Below, piece by piece: positions 46,212 to 55,617 of a stretch of 64,000 bases of DNA. Made by a program: the position numbers and the translations under genes. The stretch's first letter is position 1. The number at the start of each line of letters is the position of its first letter. Under the pieces are notes generated by a model. It was not told where the DNA came from and ran no database searches. It worked only from the letters and a program-made list of their open reading frames with translations. Origin of the DNA: Sphingomonas faeni (GTDB lineage Bacteria > Pseudomonadota > Alphaproteobacteria > Sphingomonadales > Sphingomonadaceae); the NCBI RefSeq assembly GCF_023195535.1, contig NZ_JALPNF010000003.1, positions 1 through 64,000 on the forward strand, given 5' to 3'.

Positions 46212-46317
46212 ATGCTGGCGAATATAGGGCCGCGCCCGCCTATCGCCAGCCAAAGCTTGCGCGGGTGTCGGTGCATGCTACGCCGAGGCAACACGTTCCC
46301 TTTGCAAGGATTTCCGG

Positions 46318-48012
46318 ATGTATCGTCCTCTCGGCGCGCTCGCGTTGCTCGCGCTTTCTACTTCTGCCCTTGCACAGACTGCGCCGCAGACGGCCCCGGT
46401 GACCGCGCCGAATACTGCCGAACTGAACGCAAAGCTTGCGGCCCCGCTGCCGGCGGATCAGGCGGCAATGAAGGCACATGTGATGTTTCTTGCATCGGAT
46501 GCGATGAAGGGGCGCGAGGCTGGCAGCCCCGAGTTCGACATCGCCGCGCAATATGTCGCCGCGCAATTCTATGCCGCGGGGCTGCGTCCGGGCGGCGATG
46601 CGGGGGGGTATCTCCAGGCGGTGCCGCTGGTGTCGTACAAGGCGGCAAGCAAGGGCAATTTCGTCTGGACCGGTCGCGGGGCCGCGCAGCCGCTCGTGTT
46701 CGGTGAGGATTACGTGCCCGCCGCGAACGGCGCGAAGGCGGAGACGAGCGTTTCGGCGCCGGTGGTCTTCGTCGGGTACGGGATCGACGCGCCGCAATAC
46801 GGTCAGGACGACTACAAGGGCGTCGACGTGCGCGGCAAGATCGTCGCGTATTTCGGCGGCTCGCCGGCGCGGTTCGGCGGTGAGGAGCGTGCGTTCTTCG
46901 GGTCGGGCGGTACCAAGGCGGCGACCGCACAGGCGAAGGGCGCGGTCGGCGTGATCACGCTGGAGAGCCCGCGCTCGGCCAAGGTGCGGACGTTCGCCAA
47001 AATGGCGGACTCCTACGCTACGCCGCGGATGACTTGGGCGAACCCGGACGGCACGGGCAAGGTCGACGCCGCGCGCGCGCCGTCGCTCGGCACGGTCAGC
47101 ATGGTCGGTGCGGCCAAGCTGTTTGCCGGTGCGAAGACGCCGTGGAGCCGGATCGTCAAGCAGGCGGACAGCGACAATGCGAAGTTCAAGTCGATGCCGC
47201 TGGTCGGCTCGCTGACGGTCGCGACCAAGACGAGTTTCGTACCCGCCGCGAGCAGCAACGTCGTCGGCGTGATCCCGGGCAGCGATCCGGTGGTCGGCAA
47301 GGAGGTCGTCGTGCTGTCGGCGCATCTCGACCACATCGGCATCACCAAGCCTGTGAAGGGCGACGCCTTGAACAACGGCGCGCTCGACAATGCGATCGGC
47401 ATCGCCAGCCTGATCGAGGAGGCCAAGCGCTTCACGGCCAGCGGGCAGGCGCCCAAGCGGGCGATTATGTTCCTGGCCGTCACCGGCGAGGAGAAGGGGC
47501 TGGTCGGCAGCGATTATTTCACCAACCACCCGACCGTGCCGCTGACCTCGATCGTCGCGGACGTGAACCTCGACATGCCGATCCTGACCTACAAGTTCGA
47601 GGACATGGTGGTGTTCGGCGCCGAGCGCTCCACCATCGGCCCGATCGTGCAGAAGGCGGTGGCAGCGATCGGCGTCGGCCTGTCGCCCGACCCGATGCCG
47701 GAAGAGGGGATCTTCGTCCGCTCGGATCACTTCCGCTTCGTCCAGAAGGGTATCCCTTCGGTGTTCCTGTGGCCGGGTCAGAAGGGGCCGGGCAAGGCCG
47801 CGGTCGCGTATTTCATGGCGAACAATTATCACAAGCCGTCGGACGATTTGATGCAGCCGATCCTGTGGGATCAGGGCGTGCGGTTCGTCGATGCGAACTA
47901 CCGAATCGCGCGCGAGATCGCCGATGGCGCGCAGCGGCCGGTGTGGAATGCGGGCGATTATTTCGGGACGCTCTACAAGGGCCCGATGGCGCCCACCGGG
48001 ACGGGGAACTGA
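46318..48012 (+). CDS. Secreted M28-family metallopeptidase
   Basis: The 564-residue protein has a signal peptide (1-19, ending ALA-Q). A PA-type insert domain is near 135-265, and the M28 zinc-peptidase core follows with ligands in order: SAHLDHIG near 338, NNGALDNAIG near 353 (Asp), TGEEKGLVGS near 390 (catalytic and ligand Glu), NLDMP near 422 and the last His in RSDHFRFV near 475. It likely acts as an aminopeptidase in the periplasm. AAGGA lies about eight bases before the ATG. The SDR gene follows in four bases. Confidence 0.93.
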   Translation: MYRPLGALALLALSTSALAQTAPQTAPVTAPNTAELNAKLAAPLPADQAAMKAHVMFLASDAMKGREAGSPEFDIAAQYVAAQFYAAGLRPGGDAGGYLQAVPLVSYKAASKGNFVWTGRGAAQPLVFGEDYVPAANGAKAETSVSAPVVFVGYGIDAPQYGQDDYKGVDVRGKIVAYFGGSPARFGGEERAFFGSGGTKAATAQAKGAVGVITLESPRSAKVRTFAKMADSYATPRMTWANPDGTGKVDAARAPSLGTVSMVGAAKLFAGAKTPWSRIVKQADSDNAKFKSMPLVGSLTVATKTSFVPAASSNVVGVIPGSDPVVGKEVVVLSAHLDHIGITKPVKGDALNNGALDNAIGIASLIEEAKRFTASGQAPKRAIMFLAVTGEEKGLVGSDYFTNHPTVPLTSIVADVNLDMPILTYKFEDMVVFGAERSTIGPIVQKAVAAIGVGLSPDPMPEEGIFVRSDHFRFVQKGIPSVFLWPGQKGPGKAAVAYFMANNYHKPSDDLMQPILWDQGVRFVDANYRIAREIADGAQRPVWNAGDYFGTLYKGPMAPTGTGN

Positions 48013-48016
48013 TCGT

Positions 48017-48853
48017 ATGAGCCGGCTGCTGATCTTCGGTCTGGGGTACACGGCGTCGCGGATCGCGGAGCGGCTGGCAGCGGACGGCTGGCATGTCGTT
48101 GGTACGACGCGCGATGGGCGCAATGGTACGCTCCGGTTCGACGATGTGGACGCGGTGACGGCGGAGATCGCGGCGGCGACGCATATCCTGTCGTCGGTGC
48201 CGCCCGAGCATGATGCGGACCCGGTGCTCGGGCGCTACGGGTCGCTGCTGCTGCGGACGCGGGCGTGGCTCGGATACCTGTCGTCGACCGGCGTGTACGG
48301 CGATGCGCAGGGGGCGTGGGTCGACGAGACGTCGCCGATCGGTGGCGGGCGTCGTAGCGCGCGGGCGGCGGCCGATGCGGACTGGCTGGCCATTGGCGCG
48401 CGGACGTTCCGGTTGCCGGGGATCTATGGCCCCGGTCGTTCGCCGCTCGACCGGGTGCGGCAGGGCAAGGCTCATCGGATCGAGCAACCCGGGCAGGTGT
48501 TCAGCCGCGCGCATGTCGATGACATCGTCTCGGGCGTGATCGCCGGGTTCGATGCGCCGGCGGGGGCGTACAACATCGCGGACGATGTGCCCGCGTCGCA
48601 GAACGACGTCGTGGTGTTCGCGGCAATGCTGCTCGGGATGCCCGCGCCGCCGTTCGTGACGCTCGAGGAGCTCTCGGCGATGGGGCGCGGGTTTTATAAC
48701 GAGAACCGGCGGGTCGCGAACGACAAGGCGAAGCGGGTGCTGGGCTGGACGCCCGCCTGGCCCGACTACCGTGCCGGCCTGCGGGCGCTGAGTGCGATGA
48801 CGAGGCCGATCCCGGACAATATCGCGCCGGCGACCGCCAGGGTCGACCAGTGA
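48017..48853 (+). CDS. NAD-dependent epimerase/SDR (YeeZ-like)
   Basis: The 278-residue protein is an extended or atypical SDR. The cofactor loop is LIFGLGYTASRI (5-16), with a GLGY form instead of GxxGxxG, as in YeeZ-like proteins. STGVYGD near 92 holds the Ser/Tyr area and FRLPGIYGPGRSPLDRVR near 132 is a sugar-epimerase-type block. The last 88 bases overlap the 3' end of the EamA gene on the other strand, and the last 25 residues look non-conserved. The substrate is unknown. Confidence 0.88.
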   Translation: MSRLLIFGLGYTASRIAERLAADGWHVVGTTRDGRNGTLRFDDVDAVTAEIAAATHILSSVPPEHDADPVLGRYGSLLLRTRAWLGYLSSTGVYGDAQGAWVDETSPIGGGRRSARAAADADWLAIGARTFRLPGIYGPGRSPLDRVRQGKAHRIEQPGQVFSRAHVDDIVSGVIAGFDAPAGAYNIADDVPASQNDVVVFAAMLLGMPAPPFVTLEELSAMGRGFYNENRRVANDKAKRVLGWTPAWPDYRAGLRALSAMTRPIPDNIAPATARVDQ

Positions 48854-49689
48854 TAGCGCTCGAAGATCGTCGATAGCAGCATCGCGATCACCGGCACGAT
48901 CACGCCCGAATAGGCCGCCTTGGCCGGACCGATCGCACGGATGACGTTGAAATACAGCGGGAAGGCGAGCGCGGACGCGAACACGCCGAGATAGAGGATG
49001 CCCGCGACATAGCCGAAGCGCGGCTCGAACACCGGCGGCCCGGTGGTGATCCAGGCGAAGGCTGCATCGAGGCTAGCACCGATCAGCATCGCGATCGCCA
49101 GCGTCGGCGCCATCGGATAGCGCTTGGCGAACGCGCTGCCTTGAATGACGTTGGCGACCGATGCCGCCATCACCCCGCACAAGGTCAGCACGATGCCGAT
49201 CGTCGCCGAGCGCGGCCCGTGCGGATCGACGCGCGCTTCGTTGACGAACAGCAACGCGACGCCCGCCATCGCGACCGCGCACCCGACCATGAGTTGGCGC
49301 CCGAGGCGTTGCTTGAGGAAGATGCGGCCGAAGATCGCGTTAGGGACGAGCAGGAGGGCGAACACCACCGCGACGAGCCCGGAGGTGACGTAATGCTCGG
49401 CGCGGTAGACGAAGTTGAAGTTGAACGTGAACAGCGCGATACCGATGACGGCCGCGAACGCGTAGCCGCGGGCGTCGAACTTGAAGCTCTCGCGCTTGAT
49501 GGTGGCGTAGATCGCCATCGCGATGCCGGCGACGAGAAAGCGATAGCTGATCGACCAACTCGGTGGGACCACCGCGATCTGGTCGCGGATGACGAGCCAG
49601 GTCGAACCCCAGATCAGCGTGACGATGCCGAACGGGATCAACACTGCGGCCCGCGTAGACTGTGGCGGGTCGGTTGGGCCGGGGGTCAT
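48766..49689 (-). CDS. EamA-family (DMT) exporter
   Basis: The 307-residue protein has ten hydrophobic spans in two EamA repeats: FGIVTLIWGSTWLVIRDQ near residue 20 and the second half from about 165 (GIVLTLCGVMAASVANVIQGS). The C-terminal Arg-rich end RRPAR is usual. The family exports amino acids or other metabolites. Its ATG overlaps the stop of ltaE by four bases, so an amino-acid export role is plausible. It overlaps the SDR gene tail-to-tail. Confidence 0.93.
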   Translation of the reverse strand: MTPGPTDPPQSTRAAVLIPFGIVTLIWGSTWLVIRDQIAVVPPSWSISYRFLVAGIAMAIYATIKRESFKFDARGYAFAAVIGIALFTFNFNFVYRAEHYVTSGLVAVVFALLLVPNAIFGRIFLKQRLGRQLMVGCAVAMAGVALLFVNEARVDPHGPRSATIGIVLTLCGVMAASVANVIQGSAFAKRYPMAPTLAIAMLIGASLDAAFAWITTGPPVFEPRFGYVAGILYLGVFASALAFPLYFNVIRAIGPAKAAYSGVIVPVIAMLLSTIFERYHWSTLAVAGAILSGIGLVIALSARRPAR

Positions 49690-50687
49690 AACTCCCGGAT
49701 CGCGTCGGCGAGCAGGGCGACCGCGTCCGCCGGGCTGTCCCAGGCGGTGACGAGCCGGATTTCGTCTGCGGCCCAGTCGTAGAAGTCGAAGCCCCTCGCC
49801 CGCAGCGCTGCGGCTTCTTCCGGCGTGGCGCGGAGAAACACTTCGTTCGCCTCGACCGGGTGGACGAGGCGATTGTCGGCCGCGGCGGCGAGTTTCGCCG
49901 CGGCGTCGTTCGCGGCCTTGGCGTTGGCGAGCCAGAGGTCGTCGTCGAGCATCGCCAGGATTTGTGCGGCGAGGTAGCGCCCCTTCGACAACAACAGGCC
50001 GGCGCGCTTGCGGCGGTATTGCGTGACGGCGGCGAGGTCGGGCTTGAAGAAGACCAGCGCCTCCGCGCTCATCGCGCCGTTCTTGACGAAGCCGAAGCTG
50101 AGCGCGTCGACGCCGGCGCGCCACGTCATGTCGGCGGGCGAGCATCCGAGCCGCGCCATCGCGTTGGCGAACCGCGCGCCGTCCATGTGGAAGCCGAGCC
50201 CGCGCTCCTTGGCCAGCGCGCCGATCTCCGCGACTTCGTGCGGCTGGTACACGCGGCCATATTCGGTGGCGTTGGTGATCGAGATCGCGTGCGGCTGGAC
50301 GCGGTGGACGTCGTCGGGGATCGCGTCGATGACGGTGCGGATCGTGTCGGGGGTCAGCTTGGCGCCGTCGCCGTCGGCGAGGAACAGCTTGGCGCCGTGG
50401 GTGTAGAATTCGGGGGCGCCGCCCTCGTCGTTCTGGATGTGCGCGTCGCGGTGGCAGACGATGCCGCCATAGGGCGGGCAGAGCGCTGCGAGCGCTAGGC
50501 AGTTGGCGGCGGTGCCGGTGGGGACCCAGAGGACCGCGACCTCTGTTTCGAACAGGTCGGAGAGGCGGCCGTCGAGCTGCTGGCTCCACGCGTCGCCGGC
50601 ATAGGCGGTGTCGAGCGTGTCGGCGGCGGCGATCGCGGCCATGACGTGGGGGTGGATCGTGGCGGCGTTGTCGGAGAAAAAGCGCAT
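49686..50687 (-). CDS. ltaE: Low-specificity threonine aldolase
   Basis: The 333-residue PLP enzyme cleaves threonine or allo-threonine to glycine and acetaldehyde. Marks are FFSDNAATIHP at the start, the VPTGTAANCLAL block near 55, HMDGARFANA near 165 and the PLP Lys in SFGFVKNGAMSA near 200. It is coupled to the EamA exporter gene by a 4-base overlap. Confidence 0.93.
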   Translation of the reverse strand: MRFFSDNAATIHPHVMAAIAAADTLDTAYAGDAWSQQLDGRLSDLFETEVAVLWVPTGTAANCLALAALCPPYGGIVCHRDAHIQNDEGGAPEFYTHGAKLFLADGDGAKLTPDTIRTVIDAIPDDVHRVQPHAISITNATEYGRVYQPHEVAEIGALAKERGLGFHMDGARFANAMARLGCSPADMTWRAGVDALSFGFVKNGAMSAEALVFFKPDLAAVTQYRRKRAGLLLSKGRYLAAQILAMLDDDLWLANAKAANDAAAKLAAAADNRLVHPVEANEVFLRATPEEAAALRARGFDFYDWAADEIRLVTAWDSPADAVALLADAIREL

Positions 50688-50751
50688 GGGGAAGACATGC
50701 TGCGATGCGGTGGTGGCGTCAACGGGGGCGTTAGCTCGGAGCTTTCTACTT

Positions 50752-50834
50752 CGTCATCCTGGGCTCGACCCAGGACCCAGAGCCACGGATGTTGCCGTTT
50801 CGGGCTCTGGGTCCTGACTTTCGTCAGGATGACG
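50752..50834. repeat. Family B inverted repeat, copy 7 (hybrid arms)
   Basis: The left arm has CCTGGGCTCGACCCAGG, the right arm CCTGACTTTCGTCAGG, as in copy 3. It lies between the ltaE start and the PBP1A gene end. Confidence 0.88.
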
Positions 50835-50845
50835 GAGTGCGTGAG

Positions 50846-53002
50846 CTATTGTCCCTCGTAGGGCCCCGGTTCTTCCTCCGGCGGCCGGCGATCGTCGCGT
50901 GGTGGCGGAGCCTCCTCCCGGTCGCGGCGGGAGGGGCCGACCGAGATCGTCCCGTCCTCGCCCATCTTCAGGTTGAAGCCGAGCCCCTCGATCTCGCCAC
51001 CGAGCGGCAGCACCGCATTGTCCTCATCCCCTGACGGCAACGCATCGGGATCGACCTCCTCGACCGGCGGTGGCGGCGCGGCAACCGGCGCGATCCCCAG
51101 CGCGGACTGCATGAAGTCGCGCCAGATCCGTGCCGGGATGCCGCCGCCCGACAGGCCGGGATTGGAGGAATTGTCGTCGTTGCCGACCCACACGCCGACC
51201 ACCAGGTCGCGCGCGAAACCGACGAACAGCGCGTCCTTGTTGTCGGAGGTCGTGCCGGTCTTGCCGAACGCGTCGACGGTCAGGTTCGCCTGCCGCCCGG
51301 TGCCGTTGCGGATCGAGGCGGCGAGCAGGTCGAGCATTTCGTCGTGGATCTTGCTCGGCATCTCGGTCGCGCCGCCGGTCAACGACTGGTACCAGCCCTT
51401 CTCGCGCACGTCTGCGAGGCCGCGCGGCTGCACCGGATATTGCTCGCGCGCGATCGCGGCGTAGGCGGCGGTCAGCTCCAGTAGCGACACTGTCGACGTG
51501 CCGAGCCCGATCGTCGCCTCGTTCGGGATCGGGGTCGAGATGCCGAGATCGCGTGCCGCCTTGATCACCGCCTTCACGCCTACCTGTTGCGTGAGGCGCG
51601 CGGCGGCAACGTTGGACGAGCGCGCGAACGCCTGGCGCAGCGTGATCGTCCCTTGATAGCGACCGTCGCTGTTCTTGGGCGACCAGTCGCCGATCGTCAC
51701 CGGGCTGTCCTCGATGGTCGAATCGGGGGTCATCCCCTGGCGCATCGCGGCGAGGTACACGAACAGCTTGAAGGTCGAGCCGGGCTGGCGGCGCGCCTGG
51801 GTCGCGCGGTTGAACGGGCTCTTGCGGTAATTCTTGCCGCCGACCATCGCGACGACACGGCCGTCGGGCCGCATCGCCACCAGCGCGACCTGCGCCTGAC
51901 GCAGGCCCGCGCGCGCGACGGTACGCTCCGCGGCGCGTTGCAGCCGGGGATCGAGCGTCGTCTGGACGGTCGTTTCGGTCTTGATCTCGCCCGCCTGGTC
52001 GCGCGCCTCTGGCAGGATCCAGTCGGCGAAATAGGTCCCGTTGGGGAGTTGCCCCGGCCGGCTTGCGAGCACGCGCTGCGGCTGGACCGCGTCGCCCTCG
52101 GCCTTAGTGAGGAAGCCGGCGTCGACCATCGCGCCGACCACCACGGCCTCGCGCTTGCGTGCGCCTTCGAGGTTGGAGGTGGGGGCGAGCCGCGACGGCG
52201 CCTTGACCAGGCCGGCGAGCATCGCGGCCTGCCCGACGTTCAGCTTGTCGGGGGTGCGGCCGAAATAATGCTTGGCCGCCGCGCTGATCCCATAGGTGTT
52301 GTCGCCGAAATAGACATTCGAGAGGTAGCGCGAGAGGATCTCGTCCTTCGACAGCCAGGCCTCCAGCCAGAACGCGATCATAGCCTCGCGGATCTTTCGC
52401 GTCGCGGTGCGGTCCGAATCGAGGAACGCGTTCTTCGCGAGCTGTTGCGTGATCGTCGAGCCGCCCTGGCGGACGCCGCCCGAGCCCATGTTCGCCCAGG
52501 CCGCACGGGCGATGCCGCGCGGATCGACGCCCCAGTGCGAATAGAAGCGCCGGTCCTCGATCGCGAGAAACGCTTGCGTGACGTGCGGCGGCAGCGTGGC
52601 CACGTCGACCGGCTTGCCGATGATCGCGCCGCGTCGCGCGATCGGCGTGCCGTCGTCCGCGGTCAGCGTGATCGAGGGTGGGGTCGGCGGCTGCAGCGAT
52701 TTCGACAACGGCGCGGTGATCGCCAGCCAGATGATCGCGATCACCAGCAGAACGATGCCGATGCCGAAGCCGCGCAGAATCCAGCGACCGATCGGGCGCT
52801 TGCGTCGCGGTGCGCGGGGCGTCGCGTAGGGCGCCTGCGCGTCGCGGTCGTCGTATGGCTCGGGCTCTCCGCCATCGCGCTCGCGATCGTATTTCTGGCG
52901 GAGGCGTTCGCGTTCGGTGATCAGCCGCTCGCGCTCATAGGCATAGGGCTCGCGATCGCCGCTTGAGCCGGAACGGGAAGTATCGAAGGGATCGGGGCGC
53001 AT
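50846..53002 (-). CDS. Penicillin-binding protein 1A-type bifunctional synthase
   Basis: The 718-residue protein joins a GT51 glycosyltransferase and a transpeptidase for cell-wall synthesis. A charged cytosolic tail precedes one span (about 72-95). The GT51 domain has E149 in AIEDRRFYSHWG and GGSTITQQLAKN near 180. The transpeptidase has S409-T-F-K412, S462-S-N464 and K581-T-G-T. A proline/acid-rich C-terminal tail follows. An upstream GTG at 53092 is an alternative start; ATG 53002 is preferred. It is divergent from an FMN reductase gene. Confidence 0.95.
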   Translation of the reverse strand: MRPDPFDTSRSGSSGDREPYAYERERLITERERLRQKYDRERDGGEPEPYDDRDAQAPYATPRAPRRKRPIGRWILRGFGIGIVLLVIAIIWLAITAPLSKSLQPPTPPSITLTADDGTPIARRGAIIGKPVDVATLPPHVTQAFLAIEDRRFYSHWGVDPRGIARAAWANMGSGGVRQGGSTITQQLAKNAFLDSDRTATRKIREAMIAFWLEAWLSKDEILSRYLSNVYFGDNTYGISAAAKHYFGRTPDKLNVGQAAMLAGLVKAPSRLAPTSNLEGARKREAVVVGAMVDAGFLTKAEGDAVQPQRVLASRPGQLPNGTYFADWILPEARDQAGEIKTETTVQTTLDPRLQRAAERTVARAGLRQAQVALVAMRPDGRVVAMVGGKNYRKSPFNRATQARRQPGSTFKLFVYLAAMRQGMTPDSTIEDSPVTIGDWSPKNSDGRYQGTITLRQAFARSSNVAAARLTQQVGVKAVIKAARDLGISTPIPNEATIGLGTSTVSLLELTAAYAAIAREQYPVQPRGLADVREKGWYQSLTGGATEMPSKIHDEMLDLLAASIRNGTGRQANLTVDAFGKTGTTSDNKDALFVGFARDLVVGVWVGNDDNSSNPGLSGGGIPARIWRDFMQSALGIAPVAAPPPPVEEVDPDALPSGDEDNAVLPLGGEIEGLGFNLKMGEDGTISVGPSRRDREEAPPPRDDRRPPEEEPGPYEGQ

Positions 53003-53200
53003 CGGTCGTTCCAGCGGGTCGGCCAAGCGGCGGACATCAGGTGTATTATCGTTATATGACAGCTCGGGCAAGCCTGTGTCCGGCGTATGCACATGCTTAA
53101 CGTGTACCGGGGCTTAGCGACAGCGTCCGTGGTGGTCGTGGAGCGAGAACCGACCGAAGCGCTGTTGTCTTCGCGCGACGAAACGGAGAAGAGCGTGTCG

Positions 53201-53809
53201 ATGACGTTCCAACAGGATGAAACCGTGGCTGCTCCCGATACTCTTCCCCTGGTTGTTGGCATTGGCGGCACGATCGGCGGCGTCTCGTCGACCGAGCGTG
53301 CGCTGCGGATCGCGCTCGATGCGGTCGAGAAACAGGGCTATCGCACGCAGATGTTCGGCGGCGCCAACATGGCGCGGCTGCCGCTGTACGATCCGAAGGC
53401 GACGACGCGGACCGCGGACGAACGCGCGTTCGTCGAGGCTGTGCGCGGGGCATCGGCGGTGATCATCGCCAGCCCGGGCTATCATGGCAGCATCTCGGGC
53501 GTGGTGAAGAACGCGCTCGATCTGCTGGAGGAAACCGCGCGCGACGAGCGGCCGTATCTGGCGGACATGCCGGTCGGGCTGATCGCCACCGCCTATGGCT
53601 GGCAGGCGACCGGCAGCACGATCGCGGCGTTGCGGTCGATCGTCCACGCGCTGCGCGGCTGGCCGACGCCGTTCGCGGCCGCGATCAACACGCAGGTGAC
53701 GAAGTTCGACGATGAGGGCGGCGCGAACGACCCTGCGGTGCTCGAGCAGCTGCGGTTGGTGGGGCGTCAGGTGGCACGGTTCGCGCCGCTGTCCGAGCTG
53801 GCGAACTGA
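53201..53809 (+). CDS. NADPH-dependent FMN reductase family protein
   Basis: The 202-residue flavodoxin-like protein carries the FMN-red pattern: GIGGTIGGVSSTERAL near residue 20 as flavin phosphate loop, IIASPGYHGSISGVVKNALDLL near 88 and IATAYGWQATGST near 127. It is probably a quinone, azo- or chromate-type reductase. ATG 53201 is chosen for the GGAGAAGAG stretch upstream; a longer frame reaching 53087 lacks support. It is divergent from the PBP1A gene. Confidence 0.9.
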   Translation: MTFQQDETVAAPDTLPLVVGIGGTIGGVSSTERALRIALDAVEKQGYRTQMFGGANMARLPLYDPKATTRTADERAFVEAVRGASAVIIASPGYHGSISGVVKNALDLLEETARDERPYLADMPVGLIATAYGWQATGSTIAALRSIVHALRGWPTPFAAAINTQVTKFDDEGGANDPAVLEQLRLVGRQVARFAPLSELAN

Positions 53810-53833
53810 ACGGAGCCGAGGAGTTCCAATTCG

Positions 53834-53953
53834 GTTCGTCCTGAGTAGCGGCTGAGCCTGTCGAAGCTGCGTATCGAAGGACAGGTTGTGTGCTTCGATA
53901 CGCGCCCTCGATACGCTTCTGCGAAGCTACTCGGTCGCTACTAAGCACGAACG
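53834..53953. repeat. Family G long inverted repeat
   Basis: The arms GTTCGTCCTGAGTAG and GTTCGTGCTTAGTAG (reverse strand) are about 120 bases apart with inner inverted segments (TTCGATACGC, CGTATCGAAG). It is a single copy here. With family A copy 5 it fills the 339-base convergent gap before the HWE kinase gene, where I see no gene. Confidence 0.8.
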
Positions 53954-54000
53954 GACGATGGGTGGGGCGTACCGGCGGAAGGACCGACCGGCCCCGAAAT

Positions 54001-54126
54001 CTCCCCCCCCCCGCCAGGGGGAGGTGTCGTCGAAGGTGACGGATGGGGAGGACACGGAGCAGGGGTTGTCGCTTACCTCCCCCTTCGACTGGCAAGGGCC
54101 AGCCACCTCCCCCAGGCGGGGGAGGA
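54001..54126. repeat. Family A composite inverted repeat, copy 5
   Basis: The left arm has GTCGTCGAAGGTGAC, the right arm TGGC...GCCA; the outer C-run at left is lengthened. It lies 22 bases before the kinase gene stop. Confidence 0.88.
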
Positions 54127-54148
54127 TCATCGAATGAGCTTCAACCCG

Positions 54149-55180
54149 TTAGCGCACCGCCGCGCGCAATGTGGCGCGGACGCCGGTGTGGGACGGGTCG
54201 TATTCGACGATCGTCTGGAGGCTTTGCGCCATCGCCTTGATCAGCTTGGTGCCGAGACCGGTGCCGCGTGGGACGGCATCTTCGGGAATGCCGCAACCGT
54301 CATCCTCGACCGCCAGCAGGAAGATGTCGTCGTCGACCCGGCGCAGCGCGACCCGGACTTCGCCACCGCCGCTGGGATAAGCGTATTTGCACGCGTTGGT
54401 GACGAGTTCGGTGACGATCACGCCGAGCGACACCGCGCGGTCGGTCGGCAGGCGAATCGGCTCTGCGGCGAGGCTGAGCGCGCGCGGGAGGGCGTCGGTC
54501 GACCAGGTTTCGGCGAGTTCGTCGACCAGCGCGCCGAGATATTCCTGCATGTCGACGTTCTCGACGTCGTTGCTGGTGTAGAGTCGGCGGTGGACCTGCG
54601 CGATCGCCTGGATGCGGCGCTGCGTATCCTCCAGCGCCTCGCGGGCGGACGGATCGGTGAGCGCGGTCGCCTGGAGGCGGACCATCGCCGAGACGAGTTG
54701 CAGCGAGTTGGCAACGCGGTGGTTCACCTCGCCGAGCAACGCCTCGAGCCGGGCGTTGCTGGCGCGCAGGTCTGCCTCGGCGGACGCCTTTTGCTGTTCC
54801 AGCACCGATCGGGCGCGGACCTGTTCGAACGAGGCGGCGAGCAGGTCGAAGAAATCCTCGCCGACCGTCTTCACGACATAATCGGCGGCGCCGGCCTTCA
54901 GCGCGGCGACGGCGATGCGCCCTTCCTCGGAGCCGGTGACGTAGACGATCGGCGGATGATCGGGCAGGCGGCGGAGTGCTTCGAGCGTCTCGAGGCCGTC
55001 CATGCCGGGCATGTAGTGATCGACCGCGATCAGGTCGAAGCGCTCGGCCGCGGCCTTGACCACGCCCTCCGCACCGGTCTCGGCGACGGTCATGCGGTAG
55101 CCGCGGCGTTCGAGCGCACGCGCCGCCAGCCGCCGGATACCGGCGTCGTCGTCGATGTAGAGGACGCTTGGCCCGCTCAC
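54149..55180 (-). CDS. REC / HWE-type histidine kinase hybrid
   Basis: The 343-residue protein has an N-terminal receiver (D54 in AVDHYMPGMDG, T82 in the VTGSEE block, K104) followed by a coiled linker and a HisKA_2/HWE-type kinase: H154 in GEVNHRVANSL, N-box TELVTNACKYAYP near 255 and G-box DDGCGIP. Such kinases feed the general stress response (PhyR type) or light pathways in alphaproteobacteria. It is third in a three-gene operon with 4-base overlaps, so the receiver probably takes the signal of the upstream kinase. Confidence 0.93.
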   Translation of the reverse strand: MSGPSVLYIDDDAGIRRLAARALERRGYRMTVAETGAEGVVKAAAERFDLIAVDHYMPGMDGLETLEALRRLPDHPPIVYVTGSEEGRIAVAALKAGAADYVVKTVGEDFFDLLAASFEQVRARSVLEQQKASAEADLRASNARLEALLGEVNHRVANSLQLVSAMVRLQATALTDPSAREALEDTQRRIQAIAQVHRRLYTSNDVENVDMQEYLGALVDELAETWSTDALPRALSLAAEPIRLPTDRAVSLGVIVTELVTNACKYAYPSGGGEVRVALRRVDDDIFLLAVEDDGCGIPEDAVPRGTGLGTKLIKAMAQSLQTIVEYDPSHTGVRATLRAAVR

Positions 55181-55617
55181 TCTGCTTCGGGAACCTGGAT
55201 CACCGACAGGAACAGCCCGAGCTGGCGGATCGCCTGCGCGAAGCTCTCATAGTTCACCGGCTTGGTGATGTAGACGTTGCAGCCGAGATCGTAGCAGCGC
55301 TCGATCTCGACCTTGTCGTCGGTGGTGGTCAGTACGACGACCGGCGTGCGCTTGAGCGGGCTGCCCTCCGCCTTGATGCGCGCCAGGATGTCCGTCCCGC
55401 TCATGTCGGGCAGGTTGAGATCGAGCAGGATCATCGCCGGGCCGCTCTTCGCCGGGCCGTCGACCGCGTTGAACAGGAAATCCAGCGCGGTGGTGCCGTC
55501 GGTAAAGTGCTTGATATCGTTGAGGATACCGGCGCGACGGATGTTCTTCTCGATCAGCCGGGCATGGCCCTCGTCGTCCTCGATCATGACGATCCCGACG
55601 GTCTGGTGCTGGTTCAT
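55177..55617 (-). CDS. Rcp1-like single-domain response regulator
   Basis: The 146-residue protein is one receiver domain with the Rcp1/phytochrome-regulator features: phospho-Asp D66 in ILLDLNLPDMSG, VVVLTTTDD near 93 and K119-Pro (YITKPVNY), plus the long beta4-alpha4 region. No output domain is present, so it acts as a phosphate shuttle. It overlaps the kinase genes on both sides by four bases. Confidence 0.95.
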   Translation of the reverse strand: MNQHQTVGIVMIEDDEGHARLIEKNIRRAGILNDIKHFTDGTTALDFLFNAVDGPAKSGPAMILLDLNLPDMSGTDILARIKAEGSPLKRTPVVVLTTTDDKVEIERCYDLGCNVYITKPVNYESFAQAIRQLGLFLSVIQVPEAE

